A DNA stretch of 64,000 nucleotides, from positions 134,064-198,063 of the forward strand of contig CAVWRJ010000009.1 of NCBI GenBank assembly GCA_963757335.1, given 5' to 3'. Of this stretch, positions 1-8,112 are shown piece after piece. The DNA comes from DASQPA01 sp963757335. GTDB lineage: Bacteria > Acidobacteriota > Thermoanaerobaculia > Multivoradales > UBA5704. The notes below the pieces were generated by a model. That model ran no database searches and was not told the DNA's origin. It worked only from the letters and a program-made list of their open reading frames with translations. The translations under genes and the position numbers were made by a program. Positions within the stretch are counted from its first letter, which is position 1. Every line of letters starts with the position of its first letter.

Positions 1-79
1 CCATGAGGTCGAGCATCTCCGGCCAGGAGGCGACCTCGCGAAGCGAGCGGATCCGCGCTTTCATCTCTTTGAAGTTCAT
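1..79 (-). CDS. 5' end of an unidentified small or cut-off gene
   Basis: An ATG at 79 opens a frame reading MNFKEMKARIRSLREVASWP and then six more residues before the window edge. A GAGAGG stretch about 8 bases upstream is a fair ribosome binding site. The gene lies on the same strand as, and downstream of, the double-glycine peptide gene ending at 199, so it may belong to the same transcription unit. The 26 visible residues are amphipathic and charged, but I do not recognise a family. It could be another precursor peptide or the start of a modification enzyme. Confidence 0.45.
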   Translation of the reverse strand, partial: MNFKEMKARIRSLREVASWPEMLDLM

Positions 80-121
80 CGCGCATCCCTCTCGGTTTGA
101 TACTTTCCATTTTCCTGTAAC

Positions 122-145
122 CCCCCGGGGCGCTCGCCCCGGGGG
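122..145 (-). terminator. strong GC hairpin between the two small genes
   Basis: Bases 122-132 (CCCCCGGGGCG) are the exact reverse complement of 135-145, leaving a two-base loop. This is a perfect 11-bp stem. It lies just after the stop of the peptide gene at 199-387 and before the start at 79. There is no T-run on either side, so intrinsic termination is uncertain. It could instead attenuate transcription or stabilise an mRNA end. Confidence 0.45.
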
Positions 146-198
146 CACCAGCCTCACGACGATCGGCGCGCGGTACGACCCGCGGGCCGGGACGTCGA

Positions 199-387
199 TC
201 AGGCGACGACCAAGGCCTCACCGTCGGCGGCGGTCTGGTTCCAGACACCCCAGTCGGTCATCGGGCCACCGGAACCCCCCCCCACCTCGGTCGGCTCTTC
301 GATCGCCAGCAACCTGCGCAGCGATCCGAGAAGAGCGTTGTCATCGTGCCCCAAAGTGAACTTCGAATAGAAATCAAGAATCGACAT
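199..387 (-). CDS. candidate RiPP precursor peptide with double-glycine motif, 62 aa
   Basis: The frame begins MSILDFYSKFTLGHDDNALL, continues through an Arg/Leu stretch and the acidic segment AIEEPTEV, and reaches GGGSGG at about residues 36-41. It ends in a 21-residue tail starting PMTDWGVWNQ, with two Trp and no Cys. An acidic leader ending in Gly-Gly and followed by a short tail is the usual layout of peptides exported by C39-peptidase ABC transporters, and one is encoded at 9355-11550. I chose ATG 387 because GGAG lies about 10 bases upstream; an in-frame ATG 18 bases further up is less likely. No modifying enzyme is adjacent within the window. It could instead be an unmodified bacteriocin-like peptide or a plain small protein. 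Confidence 0.6.
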   Translation of the reverse strand: MSILDFYSKFTLGHDDNALLGSLRRLLAIEEPTEVGGGSGGPMTDWGVWNQTAADGEALVVA

Positions 388-799
388 TGGCGTAGTTCTC
401 CACAAAACAGAAAAGACTTCCCTCTCAAAGGGTGAGCCCTTAGGTTAATGTTACAGTGCTGCACGAAAGAGAGCTATGGGAAAAGCGGGAAAGCGGACGG
501 GCGCAGCTAAGATGTGTCTTTGACCATATGTCCCCCCAATAAAATAGACTTCAGTGTATTCAATGACGAATCGAGCAAACCAGTTTCGATCGTCTGGTCC
601 ACTAGTGCACAGCTGATCGAAGGGCGGGACACAAATTGGAAATTCGCTTTTCATTCGTCCGCGGGCACACCGGACGGGCTTCGCCCAGCGAGGCGGGGCG
701 TCGACGCGCCGGTCCCGCGGGGCTTCGGCAGGGGCATCGACTATACTGGGAGCTGCCCGTCCAGGCGCCCGGCAGGCCGGGCTCAGCCCAAAAGGAGCC
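388..799. other. intergenic stretch, relatively AT-rich, divergent promoters expected
   Basis: This roughly 410-base gap separates the minus-strand peptide gene from the plus-strand mutase gene. Its left two thirds is clearly less GC-rich than the rest of the window. I see no convincing gene in it: frames that cross it are shadows or short. It must hold the promoters for both flanking units. The only element I can point to is the TATACT at 742-747. Confidence 0.5.
742..747 (+). promoter_or_regulatory. candidate -10 element (TATACT) for the mutase gene
   Basis: TATACT stands out in very GC-rich surroundings about 50 bases before the start codons at 800/803. No good -35 box is evident at the expected distance. 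The same hexamer occurs just before the start of the next gene (2663-2668), which supports a shared -10 preference. Confidence 0.4.
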
Positions 800-2575
800 G
801 TGATGGCCGTCAAGGATGTCAGAGAAGAAGCCCCCGCCCACGCCGCGCAGGCCGATGTCGCAGCTACCGCAGAGGAGGCGCCGCGGGAGAGCTCCATCTT
901 TAAGGAGGATGCCCTGGAGACCATGGCCGAGGCCCGGCAGCGCTGGGAGGCGGTAGCCGCCCGCTCTGCGGCCCAGGTCCCGTTCTGGAAGGCGGACTGG
1001 ACGACGGTCTCGGGGATGGCGGTGCCGCACCTGGTCACCCCGGAGGAGGTCGCCGGCATCGATCCGCGGAGCGCCATCGGGGTGCCCGGCGAGTATCCCT
1101 ACACCCGCGGCATCCATCCCACCGGCTATCGCGGCAAGCTGTGGACCATGCGCCAGTTCGCCGGCTTCGGTACCGCCGCCGACACCAACCAGCGCTTCAA
1201 GTACCTCCTCTCCCAGGGGCAGACCGGCCTCTCCGTCGCCTTCCACCTGCCGACCCTCTACGGCTACGACTCGGACCACCCGATGGCCAAGGGCGAGGTG
1301 GGGAAATGCGGTGTCGCCGTCGACAGCCTGGCCGACATGGAGACCCTCTTTAACGGCATCCCGCTGGGCGAGGTGACGACCTCGATGACCATCAACTCGA
1401 CGGCGCCCATCCTCTTCGCCATGTATCTGGCGGTGGCGGAAAAGCAGGGGGTCGACGTCAAAAGCCAAGTCTCGGGCACCCTCCAGAACGACATCCTGAA
1501 GGAGTACATCGCCCAGAAGGAGTACATCTTCCCGCCGCGGCCGTCGATGCGCCTGATCACCGACCAGTTCGCCTTCGCCGCCCGGGAGGTGCCGCGCTGG
1601 AACACCATCTCGATCTCCGGCTACCACATCCGGGAGGCCGGCTCGACCGCCCTCCAGGAGCTCGCCTTCACCTTGCGGGACGGCATGGAGTACGTCCAGT
1701 ACGGGGTCGACGCCGGTCTCCCGATCGACGAGTTCGCCCCGCGGCTCTCCTTCTTCTTCAACAGCCACAACGACTTCTTCGAGGAGATCGCCAAGTTCCG
1801 CGCCGCGCGGCAGATCTGGGCGACGGTGATGCGGGAGCGCTACGGCGCCAAGAACCCCCGCTCCTGGATGTGCCGCTTCCACACCCAGACCGCGGGCTGC
1901 TCGCTCACCGCCCAGCAGCCGGTCAACAACGTCGTGCGGACGACGGTCCAGGCCCTGGCGGCGGTCCTGGGCGGCACCCAGTCGCTCCACACCAACTCGC
2001 TCGACGAGACGCTCGCCCTCCCCACCGAGGCCAACGCCCGGACCGCTCTGCGCACCCAGCAGATCCTCGCCCACGAGTCGGGGGTGATCAACACCATCGA
2101 TCCCCTGGGCGGCAGCTGGTTCGTCGAGGAGATGACCCGGCGGATGGTCGACGGCTCCTTCGACTACTTCCGCCGGATCGACGACTTCGGCGGCATGGTC
2201 GAGGCCATCGAGGCCGGCTTCCCGCAGCGCGAGATCATGGATGCCGCCTTCCTCTACCAGCGCTCGTTCGAGGAGAAGGAGAAGCTGATCGTCGGCGTCA
2301 ACGCCTTCCAGCTCGAAAACGAGCCGCCGATCGAGATCCTCTACATCGCCGACGATCTGGCCGAGCGCCAGGTGGCGGCCCTCGACGAGGTCCGGGCCCG
2401 GCGCGACGCGGGGGCGGTCTCCCGTACCCTGGACGCCTTGAAGCGCGGCGCCGCCGGCAGCGAGAACACCATGCCCCTCATCCTCGACTGCGTGAAGGCC
2501 TACTGCACGGTGGGCGAGGTGAGCGACGCTCTGCGCCAGGTCTTCGGGACCTACGAGGAGCCGGCGGTCTTCTAG
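800..2575 (+). CDS. icmA: acyl-CoA mutase large subunit, isobutyryl-CoA mutase type
   Basis: This 591-residue protein is the TIM-barrel part of the coenzyme B12-dependent methylmalonyl-CoA mutase family. Recognisable blocks are the YPYTRGIHPTGYRGKLWTMR region, LSVAFHLPTLYGYDSDHP, SGTLQNDILKEYIAQ and ISISGYHIREAGST. It stops before any B12-binding domain, so a separate small subunit is needed; none is visible here. Two positions that set substrate choice in the family read Phe at about residue 120 (RQFAGF, Tyr in methylmalonyl-CoA mutase) and Gln at about 239 (IAQKEY, Arg in methylmalonyl-CoA mutase). That pair is the isobutyryl-CoA mutase signature, suggesting butyryl/isobutyryl-CoA interconversion. 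GTG 800 and ATG 803 are both possible starts; AGGAG at 793-797 favours ATG 803. Family certain, substrate inferred. Confidence 0.88.
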   Translation: MMAVKDVREEAPAHAAQADVAATAEEAPRESSIFKEDALETMAEARQRWEAVAARSAAQVPFWKADWTTVSGMAVPHLVTPEEVAGIDPRSAIGVPGEYPYTRGIHPTGYRGKLWTMRQFAGFGTAADTNQRFKYLLSQGQTGLSVAFHLPTLYGYDSDHPMAKGEVGKCGVAVDSLADMETLFNGIPLGEVTTSMTINSTAPILFAMYLAVAEKQGVDVKSQVSGTLQNDILKEYIAQKEYIFPPRPSMRLITDQFAFAAREVPRWNTISISGYHIREAGSTALQELAFTLRDGMEYVQYGVDAGLPIDEFAPRLSFFFNSHNDFFEEIAKFRAARQIWATVMRERYGAKNPRSWMCRFHTQTAGCSLTAQQPVNNVVRTTVQALAAVLGGTQSLHTNSLDETLALPTEANARTALRTQQILAHESGVINTIDPLGGSWFVEEMTRRMVDGSFDYFRRIDDFGGMVEAIEAGFPQREIMDAAFLYQRSFEEKEKLIVGVNAFQLENEPPIEILYIADDLAERQVAALDEVRARRDAGAVSRTLDALKRGAAGSENTMPLILDCVKAYCTVGEVSDALRQVFGTYEEPAVF

Positions 2576-2662
2576 GGCGCGTAGGGCGCGTAGGGCGCGC
2601 GCGATTTTAGAGATCGCGCCGATTCCGACCACGAGCAGGGCCTGGAGCGCTCCCGATCGCGC

Positions 2663-2668
2663 TATACT
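2663..2668 (+). promoter_or_regulatory. candidate -10 element giving a near-leaderless transcript
   Basis: TATACT ends six bases before the GTG at 2675. If it is the -10 box, transcription would start at or next to the start codon. No ribosome binding site is visible upstream of that GTG, which is consistent with leaderless translation. Confidence 0.4.
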
Positions 2669-2674
2669 CTGCCG

Positions 2675-3898
2675 GTGTCCCGAGTCCTGATCCTCGACGA
2701 CGAGTCGATGGTGCTCGACATGCTGGTGGTGCGCTTGAGCGCCCCCGGCATTCACCTGACTACCTGCCGCGAGATCGAAGCGGCAGAGGCGCTGCTGTCC
2801 TGTCTGCGCTTCGACGTCGTGATCACCGATCTGTCGGTCTCCGAGCTCGGGGGTCTGGAGGGGATCCGCCTCATCCGCTTCGTGACCACCCACTTCCCGG
2901 ATACGGCGGTCTACGTCCTCTCCGGCTACGTCACCGACGCGGCGCGCGAGCTCTGCAAGATGCTCGGCGTCACCGCCGTCCTCGAAAAGCCGGGCGGCCT
3001 CTCGGAGCTCCGCCAGCTCCTCCTCGCCCGCCAGATCGCCTCGGCGGTCGTGGGGGGACCCGCGGTCGAGCCTGGCGAGGTCCAGCAGGTCGAGCTGCTC
3101 GAGGACTTCCTGGCCGCCAACACCATTCGCTCGGTCCTCCAGCCCGTCGTCAACCTGCGGCGGGGCGGAGCGCCGTTCGAGGTCTTCGGCGTCGAGGGCC
3201 TCGCCCGCGGTCCCACCAACTCGGTGCTGGGCAACCCGGTCATCTTCCTCGGCTATGCGGCCCACAAGGAGATGCTGTTCAAGGCCGACATGATCTGCAT
3301 CCAGGCGGCCCTGACCGAGGTGCGCCAGCTGCGCACGGTAGTCAACACGTTCTTGAACGTGCAGCCGCGCTCGATGACCAATCCCGACTTCACCGACCAC
3401 CTGGTGGCGGTCGTCCGCGCCTCGGGGCTCTCCGAGGAGAACGTCATCCTGGAGCTCACCGAGCAGCAGACGATCGTCAACCCGCGCGCCTTCGCCACCA
3501 CCCTCCAGCGGCTGCGCGAACGCGGCTTCCGCATCGCCCTGGATGACTACGGGGAGGGAAGCTCCAACCTCAATCTCTTCCAGGACCTGCGGCCGGACTA
3601 CCTGAAGATCTCCGGCACCTTCTGCCGCAACCTGGCGCGCGACCCCTTCAAGCAGATCCTCGTCCAGAGCACGGCCGAGATGGCGGCCCGCACCGGCACG
3701 GCGACGATCATGGAGGCGGTCGAGACCGAGGAGGAGGCGGAGATCCTCTGCATCCTGGGGATCGACTACGGGCAGGGGTACTACTTCCTGGAGCCGATGC
3801 CCGGCCGCGAGCTCGCCCACTCCTCCCGCGTCGGCATCCCGCACCCCACCCGGCCCGACCTGCTGACGCCGCTCGGACAGTCCTCCGTCGCCCCCTGA
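2675..3898 (+). CDS. response regulator with REC and EAL (c-di-GMP phosphodiesterase) domains
   Basis: Residues 1-120 form a receiver domain: acidic pair in VLILDDESM, phospho-acceptor Asp in DVVITDLSVSELGG, a Ser/Thr position in YVLSGY and Lys in VLEKPGG. From about residue 150 an EAL domain follows. Its landmarks are VEGLARG (variant of the EAL motif, Glu kept), FLNVQP, ILELTEQ, IALDDYGEG, PDYLKI, MEAVET and YGQGYYF. The metal-binding and catalytic acids are therefore mostly present, so hydrolysis of cyclic di-GMP is plausible. No partner sensor kinase is nearby. The GTG start follows directly on a TATACT element. Confidence 0.85.
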   Translation: MSRVLILDDESMVLDMLVVRLSAPGIHLTTCREIEAAEALLSCLRFDVVITDLSVSELGGLEGIRLIRFVTTHFPDTAVYVLSGYVTDAARELCKMLGVTAVLEKPGGLSELRQLLLARQIASAVVGGPAVEPGEVQQVELLEDFLAANTIRSVLQPVVNLRRGGAPFEVFGVEGLARGPTNSVLGNPVIFLGYAAHKEMLFKADMICIQAALTEVRQLRTVVNTFLNVQPRSMTNPDFTDHLVAVVRASGLSEENVILELTEQQTIVNPRAFATTLQRLRERGFRIALDDYGEGSSNLNLFQDLRPDYLKISGTFCRNLARDPFKQILVQSTAEMAARTGTATIMEAVETEEEAEILCILGIDYGQGYYFLEPMPGRELAHSSRVGIPHPTRPDLLTPLGQSSVAP

Positions 3899-4056
3899 AG
3901 TCTCGTCCTAGTTTGGGTGTACACTACCGCGCCGGCGAATAAAGTCAGACCCATTCCGGTTTCAACCCTCGATAGGCAGTGGGAGGTCCACTGCCATACG
4001 CAGATCTTCATTCCGGCGGGGATGATTCCTCTCCGCCCCCCCGCAAGGAATCCGCC

Positions 4057-5266
4057 ATGAAACGACAAAGCGCAGCATCTCGCCCGCAGCTCCTGCCGCT
4101 CTCCCTCTCCTGTCTCGTCCTCCTCGTCGCCGGCGCCGGCTGCTCGCGCGCCAGCGAGAGCGCGACTGCCAAGGCTCCGGGAGCCCAGGGGGACAAACCC
4201 GCCGCCACCGCGACCGCTCCCGCCAAGCCTGCGACGTCGGGGACGTCGGCGACGTCGGCGCCAGGCGGCCCCGGCGGCCGCCGGCCAGCGCACCGGGACG
4301 CGCCAGGGCGCTCCGGGCACCGCTCCCGGCTCCCCGGCCCCCGCCGCGGAGAAGCCGATCGACCCGGCCAAGCTCCCCACGGTGGTCGCCCGCGTCAACG
4401 GCCAGGAGATCAAGAAGGACGACCTGCTCAAGGAGGTCAAGGGGGTCCAGGCCCGCATGGCCCAGCAGGGAGCCCCGGCCGAGGCCGCCGCGCCGGCCGG
4501 CCTCTACCACCAGGTGCTCGACGGCATGATCGCCCGCACCCTGTTGGAGAGCGATGCCAAGGCTGCGGGCATCGGCGTCACCGACGACGAGGTCAAAAAG
4601 CAGCTCGAACAGACCAGGAGCCAGTTCCCCTCCCCCGAGGCGTACAAGAAGGCGCTCGCCGACGAGGGGATGACCGAGACCCAGCTCCAGGACAACTTCA
4701 AGCGCCAGATGGCGATCCAGAAGTACATCCAGGCAAAGGTCGTCGACGCCTCCAAGGTGACCGACGCCGACACCAAGACCTTCTACGATCAGAACAAGGA
4801 CAAGATGAAGCAGCCCGAGCGGCTGCACCTGCGCCACATCCTGGTCAAGGTCGAGAAGAATGCCCCCGCGGCCGACAAGCAGAAGGCTCAGGTCAAGGCG
4901 ACCGGGCTCCTCGCCCGGGTCAAGAAGGGCGAGGATTTCGCCAAAGTCGCGACCGAGAGCTCGGACGACCCCGGCTCCAAGGCCCAGGGCGGCGACCTCT
5001 CCTGGATCTCCAAGGGCGATACCGTCGAGCCGTTCGAGAAGGCCGCCTTCGCCTTGAAGACCAAGAACGAGATCTCCCCGGTCGTCGAGAGCCCCTTCGG
5101 CTTTCACATCATCCAGCTCCTCGAGCACCAGGACGAGGGCACCATCCCTTATGACCAGGTCAAGGACCGGATCGGCGAAATGCTGAAGCAGCGCCAGGCC
5201 CAGCAGGGGATCCAGGACCGGATCCAGGCGCTCAAGGCCAAGGCCAAGGTCGAGACCTTCATCTGA
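4057..5266 (+). CDS. parvulin/SurA-type peptidyl-prolyl isomerase lipoprotein, frameshifted
   Basis: ATG 4057, preceded by AAGGA, opens a lipoprotein signal peptide: basic start, Leu-rich core and a VAGAGC lipobox. A Pro/Ala/Thr linker follows. The rest of the protein lies in the next frame, clearly readable from about 4265: a SurA-like N-terminal region starting VVARVNGQEIKKDDLL and a rotamase domain with LHLRHILVKVE, GEDFAKVATESSDDP, GGDLSWISKGDTVEPFE and ESPFGFHIIQLLE. Joining the frames requires skipping one base, probably in the C/G runs around 4261-4285. This would give about 402 residues, normal for a periplasmic folding factor. One extra base could be a sequencing error or a true mutation; several other genes here show the same defect. 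Confidence 0.8.
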
Positions 5267-5282
5267 CCTCAGACGAACGTAG

Positions 5283-6491
5283 CTAGGAGGCCCCGGACCC
5301 GTCGCGGTTCGGGGCCTCCGCCTTTTTTGGGGGGCGATGAAACGCCGCCGCCAGGGCCGCCTCCCCGCCGGGGGCGGCGAGATCCTCCAGTCGCAGAGAG
5401 GCGATGGCGGTGATCGCCCTCGCCCGCTCCGCCAAGCCGCGCGGGCCTGCCGGGAGGGAAGCGTCGAAAAGCTCGAGGTTCTCTGCCGCGTCTCTCACCA
5501 GCGCCTGGAGAACCCGGAACGCCCCGTCCGAGAGCGGCGGCGAGCCGCGATAGATCCCGATCCTCCCTCCCGGCCGGAGACGGGGGAAATCCTCCAGGCC
5601 CAGGAAGCGCAGGAACCAGTCGGCCCGGAAGCGGCCGAGCGCCGCCACCATCCCGGCGTAGTCGGCGAGCAGCTCGTCGAGAAGGTTGTTGCGCATGGCG
5701 CCGAAGAGACGCCGGGTGAAGTAGTGCGCGCACTCGTGGTCGCGGCGGATGGCGAGCGAGACCTCCCGCCAGGCAGAGGCGTCGAGCCCCAGGTCGGCGG
5801 CGGGCACGGCGCTGTAAGGGCCGTCGGAGAGCAGGATCAGGCGGTCCTGATAGAGCTCCCGCCGCGGCCGGAGCCGCGCCAGCTCCTCTTCCCACTCCCC
5901 CTTCGGCGCCGCCGGGTGGCGGGATTCCCAGTCTCGCCTTAGGGCCCCGATCCGCGCCCAGTTGATGTAGCCGGAGAGCATGAGCGCCCCCTGGGAGTCG
6001 GGCACCGGGAACGGCTCGTTACGGTGTCCGAGCGCCTGCACCAGGGCGACGAACTCTGCCCGTCCCCGTACGGTGAGCACGGGGATGCGCCCGGCCGGGC
6101 TCAGGTGGAGGGTGAGCTCGACGAGCTCGGGCCGCGCGAGCGGCAGGCCGGTGGCCTCGGGGAGGTCCGCCGGCGGCACGCCCCGGCGGGTCGCGGCCCG
6201 GTAGGCCGCGGTCGCGCTCATCCCCTCACGGATGGGAAAGCAGAGCTGCGGCAGATGCTCGGCGAGAACGGCGAAGGCCCCCCGGTCTCCGGCCGCCCCG
6301 GCCCGGGCAGCCGCTCCAGCCGCCGCGGCCCAGCCTTCCCAGCAGGGGACGAAGGGCTCGTCGGGAAGGGGGAGGACGGTCCCGGGCTCGCCGATCCCGA
6401 AGACGTTCTCGTTGTAGCGCAGGAGCTCCTCGCACTCGCCGGCAGTGGCTCCGAGGTGGCGGAGGACGGCGCCTTGAAACTCCCAACTCAC
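5283..6491 (-). CDS. unrecognised protein with HExxH motif, 402 aa
   Basis: I do not recognise the family by name. The central region carries RRDHECAHYFTRRLFGAM, an HExxH-type zinc-binding motif (His-Glu-Cys-Ala-His), followed about ten residues later by NNLLDELLADY, whose acidic residues could supply a third ligand. A zinc-dependent hydrolase fold is therefore possible but unproven. There is no obvious signal peptide or membrane segment. The gene faces the isomerase gene and lies back to back with the TolC-like gene at 6511, only about 20 bases away, so their promoters must overlap. Its last residues overlap the isomerase terminator. Confidence 0.7.
   Translation of the reverse strand: MSWEFQGAVLRHLGATAGECEELLRYNENVFGIGEPGTVLPLPDEPFVPCWEGWAAAAGAAARAGAAGDRGAFAVLAEHLPQLCFPIREGMSATAAYRAATRRGVPPADLPEATGLPLARPELVELTLHLSPAGRIPVLTVRGRAEFVALVQALGHRNEPFPVPDSQGALMLSGYINWARIGALRRDWESRHPAAPKGEWEEELARLRPRRELYQDRLILLSDGPYSAVPAADLGLDASAWREVSLAIRRDHECAHYFTRRLFGAMRNNLLDELLADYAGMVAALGRFRADWFLRFLGLEDFPRLRPGGRIGIYRGSPPLSDGAFRVLQALVRDAAENLELFDASLPAGPRGLAERARAITAIASLRLEDLAAPGGEAALAAAFHRPPKKAEAPNRDGSGAS
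5286..5328 (+). terminator. rho-independent terminator after the isomerase gene
   Basis: GGAGGCCCCG at 5286-5295 pairs with CGGGGCCTCC at 5310-5319, and the stem extends inward through ACC/GGT. A run of T begins at 5323. It sits 20 bases after the isomerase stop. It overlaps the last codons of the convergent gene at 5283-6491, so that gene's C-terminal residues are encoded inside the stem. Confidence 0.85.
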
Positions 6492-6510
6492 GGTGCTAGC
6501 CTAAGTTAGC

Positions 6511-8112
6511 TTGGTTGTATTCGAGAAGCTTTTCCCTATCCTGAGCTCCGCGGCCTGCGCGCTGGCCCTCTCCATGCCCGCCCTGTCCGCTCTCGCCGCC
6601 CTGCCCGCCAGGCCCGCTCCACCCGACCTCGTAACACCTTCTCCCCCAGCCGGTCCTCCCGCCGGCCTCGGCCTCCTCGAAGTCGTACAGCTGATGCTCG
6701 CGCACGACCCCAACGTCGCCCTCGTCGAGACCCAGGTCCGGTCGGCCAGGGGCGCCCTCCTCGTCGCCTCGGGGCAGTTCGATCCCCTGCTCACCGAGGC
6801 GCTGACCCAGGCGAGCACCCGGACGCCGCTCTCCCCCCGCTCCAGCCTGGACGCGAAGACGACCGAGAACGACCTCGGCTTCGTCCAGCAGTTCCGGACC
6901 GGGCTCTCGATCTCCCCCCAGCTCCAGCTGCTGCGGACCGAAGACCCCAACCAACCTCCCGGCGGGGCCAACGCGGCGGCGGTCTCCTTCACCTTCCGGC
7001 AGCCGCTGCTCCGCGGGCGCGGACGGAGCGCGACCGCGGCCCAGGAGCTCTCGGCGGAGCGCGAGGTCACGGCGAGCGGGCTCGATCTCGCCCATGCCAC
7101 GGCGCAGCGCATCGTCGCCGTGATCGACCAGTACTGGTCCACCCGGGCGTCGGCGGAGAACCTCGCCATTCTCCGCGAGAGTGAACGGAGCTCGGAGGAG
7201 CTGCTCGCGACCACCCGCCAGTTGGTTGCCGGCGACCAGACCCCCGCCGCCGAGCTGGTCCAGCTCGAAGCCAACCTGGCGGCCCAGGAGGCGGCGCGGA
7301 TCGGCGGCGAGACCACCCTGTTCAAGGCCCGGCAGGACCTCGGGCGGGAGATCGGCCTCGACTCCGCCGAGATCGCCGCCCTCCCCCTGCCGGCGGACCC
7401 TTTTCCCGCCCTCCCCACGGGCGAGATCCCGCGGCTGCCGGCCGGCGCCTTCGTGACCCAGGCCCTCGCCCGGCGGGCCGACCTCCGGGCGGCGCGCGAA
7501 CGGCTCGCCGAGAGCGAGCTCCTGGTCGCTTCCGCCACCAACGCCCTCAAACCCCAGCTCGACCTGGTGCTCACCCCCAGCTACAGCAGCCTGGTCGGCG
7601 GCAGCGGGGTGACGACCTTCTTCTCCCCGCTCTATCGCAACGTGCCGGGGGGGAGCCTGGCGCTCGGCTTCGCCCTCTCCCTGCCCTTTCTCCACAGCCG
7701 GGAGCGAGGAGCGCTGGAGCAGATCCTGGCCGGCCGGCAGGCCAACTCCCTGCGGGTCGACCTGACCGCCAAGGAGATCGGAGCCGACGTTCCCACCGCG
7801 CTCGACGCGGTGACGAGGAGCGCCCTCCAGCTGGAGAAGGCGAGCGACGCGGTGCGCCTCTTCGAGCGCACCGTGATCAACGAGGAGAAGAAGTTGCGCG
7901 CCGGCACCTCGACCCTCATCAACGTCATCACCCAGCGCGATCGGCTGACCGCCGCGCGCCAGGGGCAGGTCTCGGCCCAGCTCACCCTGGCCCTCGCCCT
8001 GATCGAGCTGCGCTTCGCGACCGGGACCCTGCTGCCGGGAGACGGCGAGGTCCCGGCCGTGCGCTACAGCCGGCTCACCACCATCCCGTCCCCCGAGGAG
8101 GCGGCGCCATGA
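6511..8112 (+). CDS. TolC-family outer membrane efflux protein of the peptide export cluster
   Basis: A TTG start is inferred because the next residues form a signal peptide (hydrophobic stretch ending ALSALA). The mature part contains the two internally repeated helical halves of outer membrane efflux proteins; LLEVVQLMLAHDPNVALVE and the late helix INEEKKLRAGTSTLINVITQ are typical. It would form the outer membrane channel of a tripartite exporter. Its stop overlaps the ATG of the HlyD-like gene by ATGA, so translation is coupled. The following two ABC genes complete a NHLM-type bacteriocin export operon. Confidence 0.82.
   Translation: MVVFEKLFPILSSAACALALSMPALSALAALPARPAPPDLVTPSPPAGPPAGLGLLEVVQLMLAHDPNVALVETQVRSARGALLVASGQFDPLLTEALTQASTRTPLSPRSSLDAKTTENDLGFVQQFRTGLSISPQLQLLRTEDPNQPPGGANAAAVSFTFRQPLLRGRGRSATAAQELSAEREVTASGLDLAHATAQRIVAVIDQYWSTRASAENLAILRESERSSEELLATTRQLVAGDQTPAAELVQLEANLAAQEAARIGGETTLFKARQDLGREIGLDSAEIAALPLPADPFPALPTGEIPRLPAGAFVTQALARRADLRAARERLAESELLVASATNALKPQLDLVLTPSYSSLVGGSGVTTFFSPLYRNVPGGSLALGFALSLPFLHSRERGALEQILAGRQANSLRVDLTAKEIGADVPTALDAVTRSALQLEKASDAVRLFERTVINEEKKLRAGTSTLINVITQRDRLTAARQGQVSAQLTLALALIELRFATGTLLPGDGEVPAVRYSRLTTIPSPEEAAP

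Noticed and set aside
602..3844. A 1080-residue minus-strand open frame opposite the mutase and EAL genes
   Set aside because: It is antisense to two well-conserved proteins and is rich in Arg, Gly, Asp and Leu as expected for shadow frames in GC-rich DNA.
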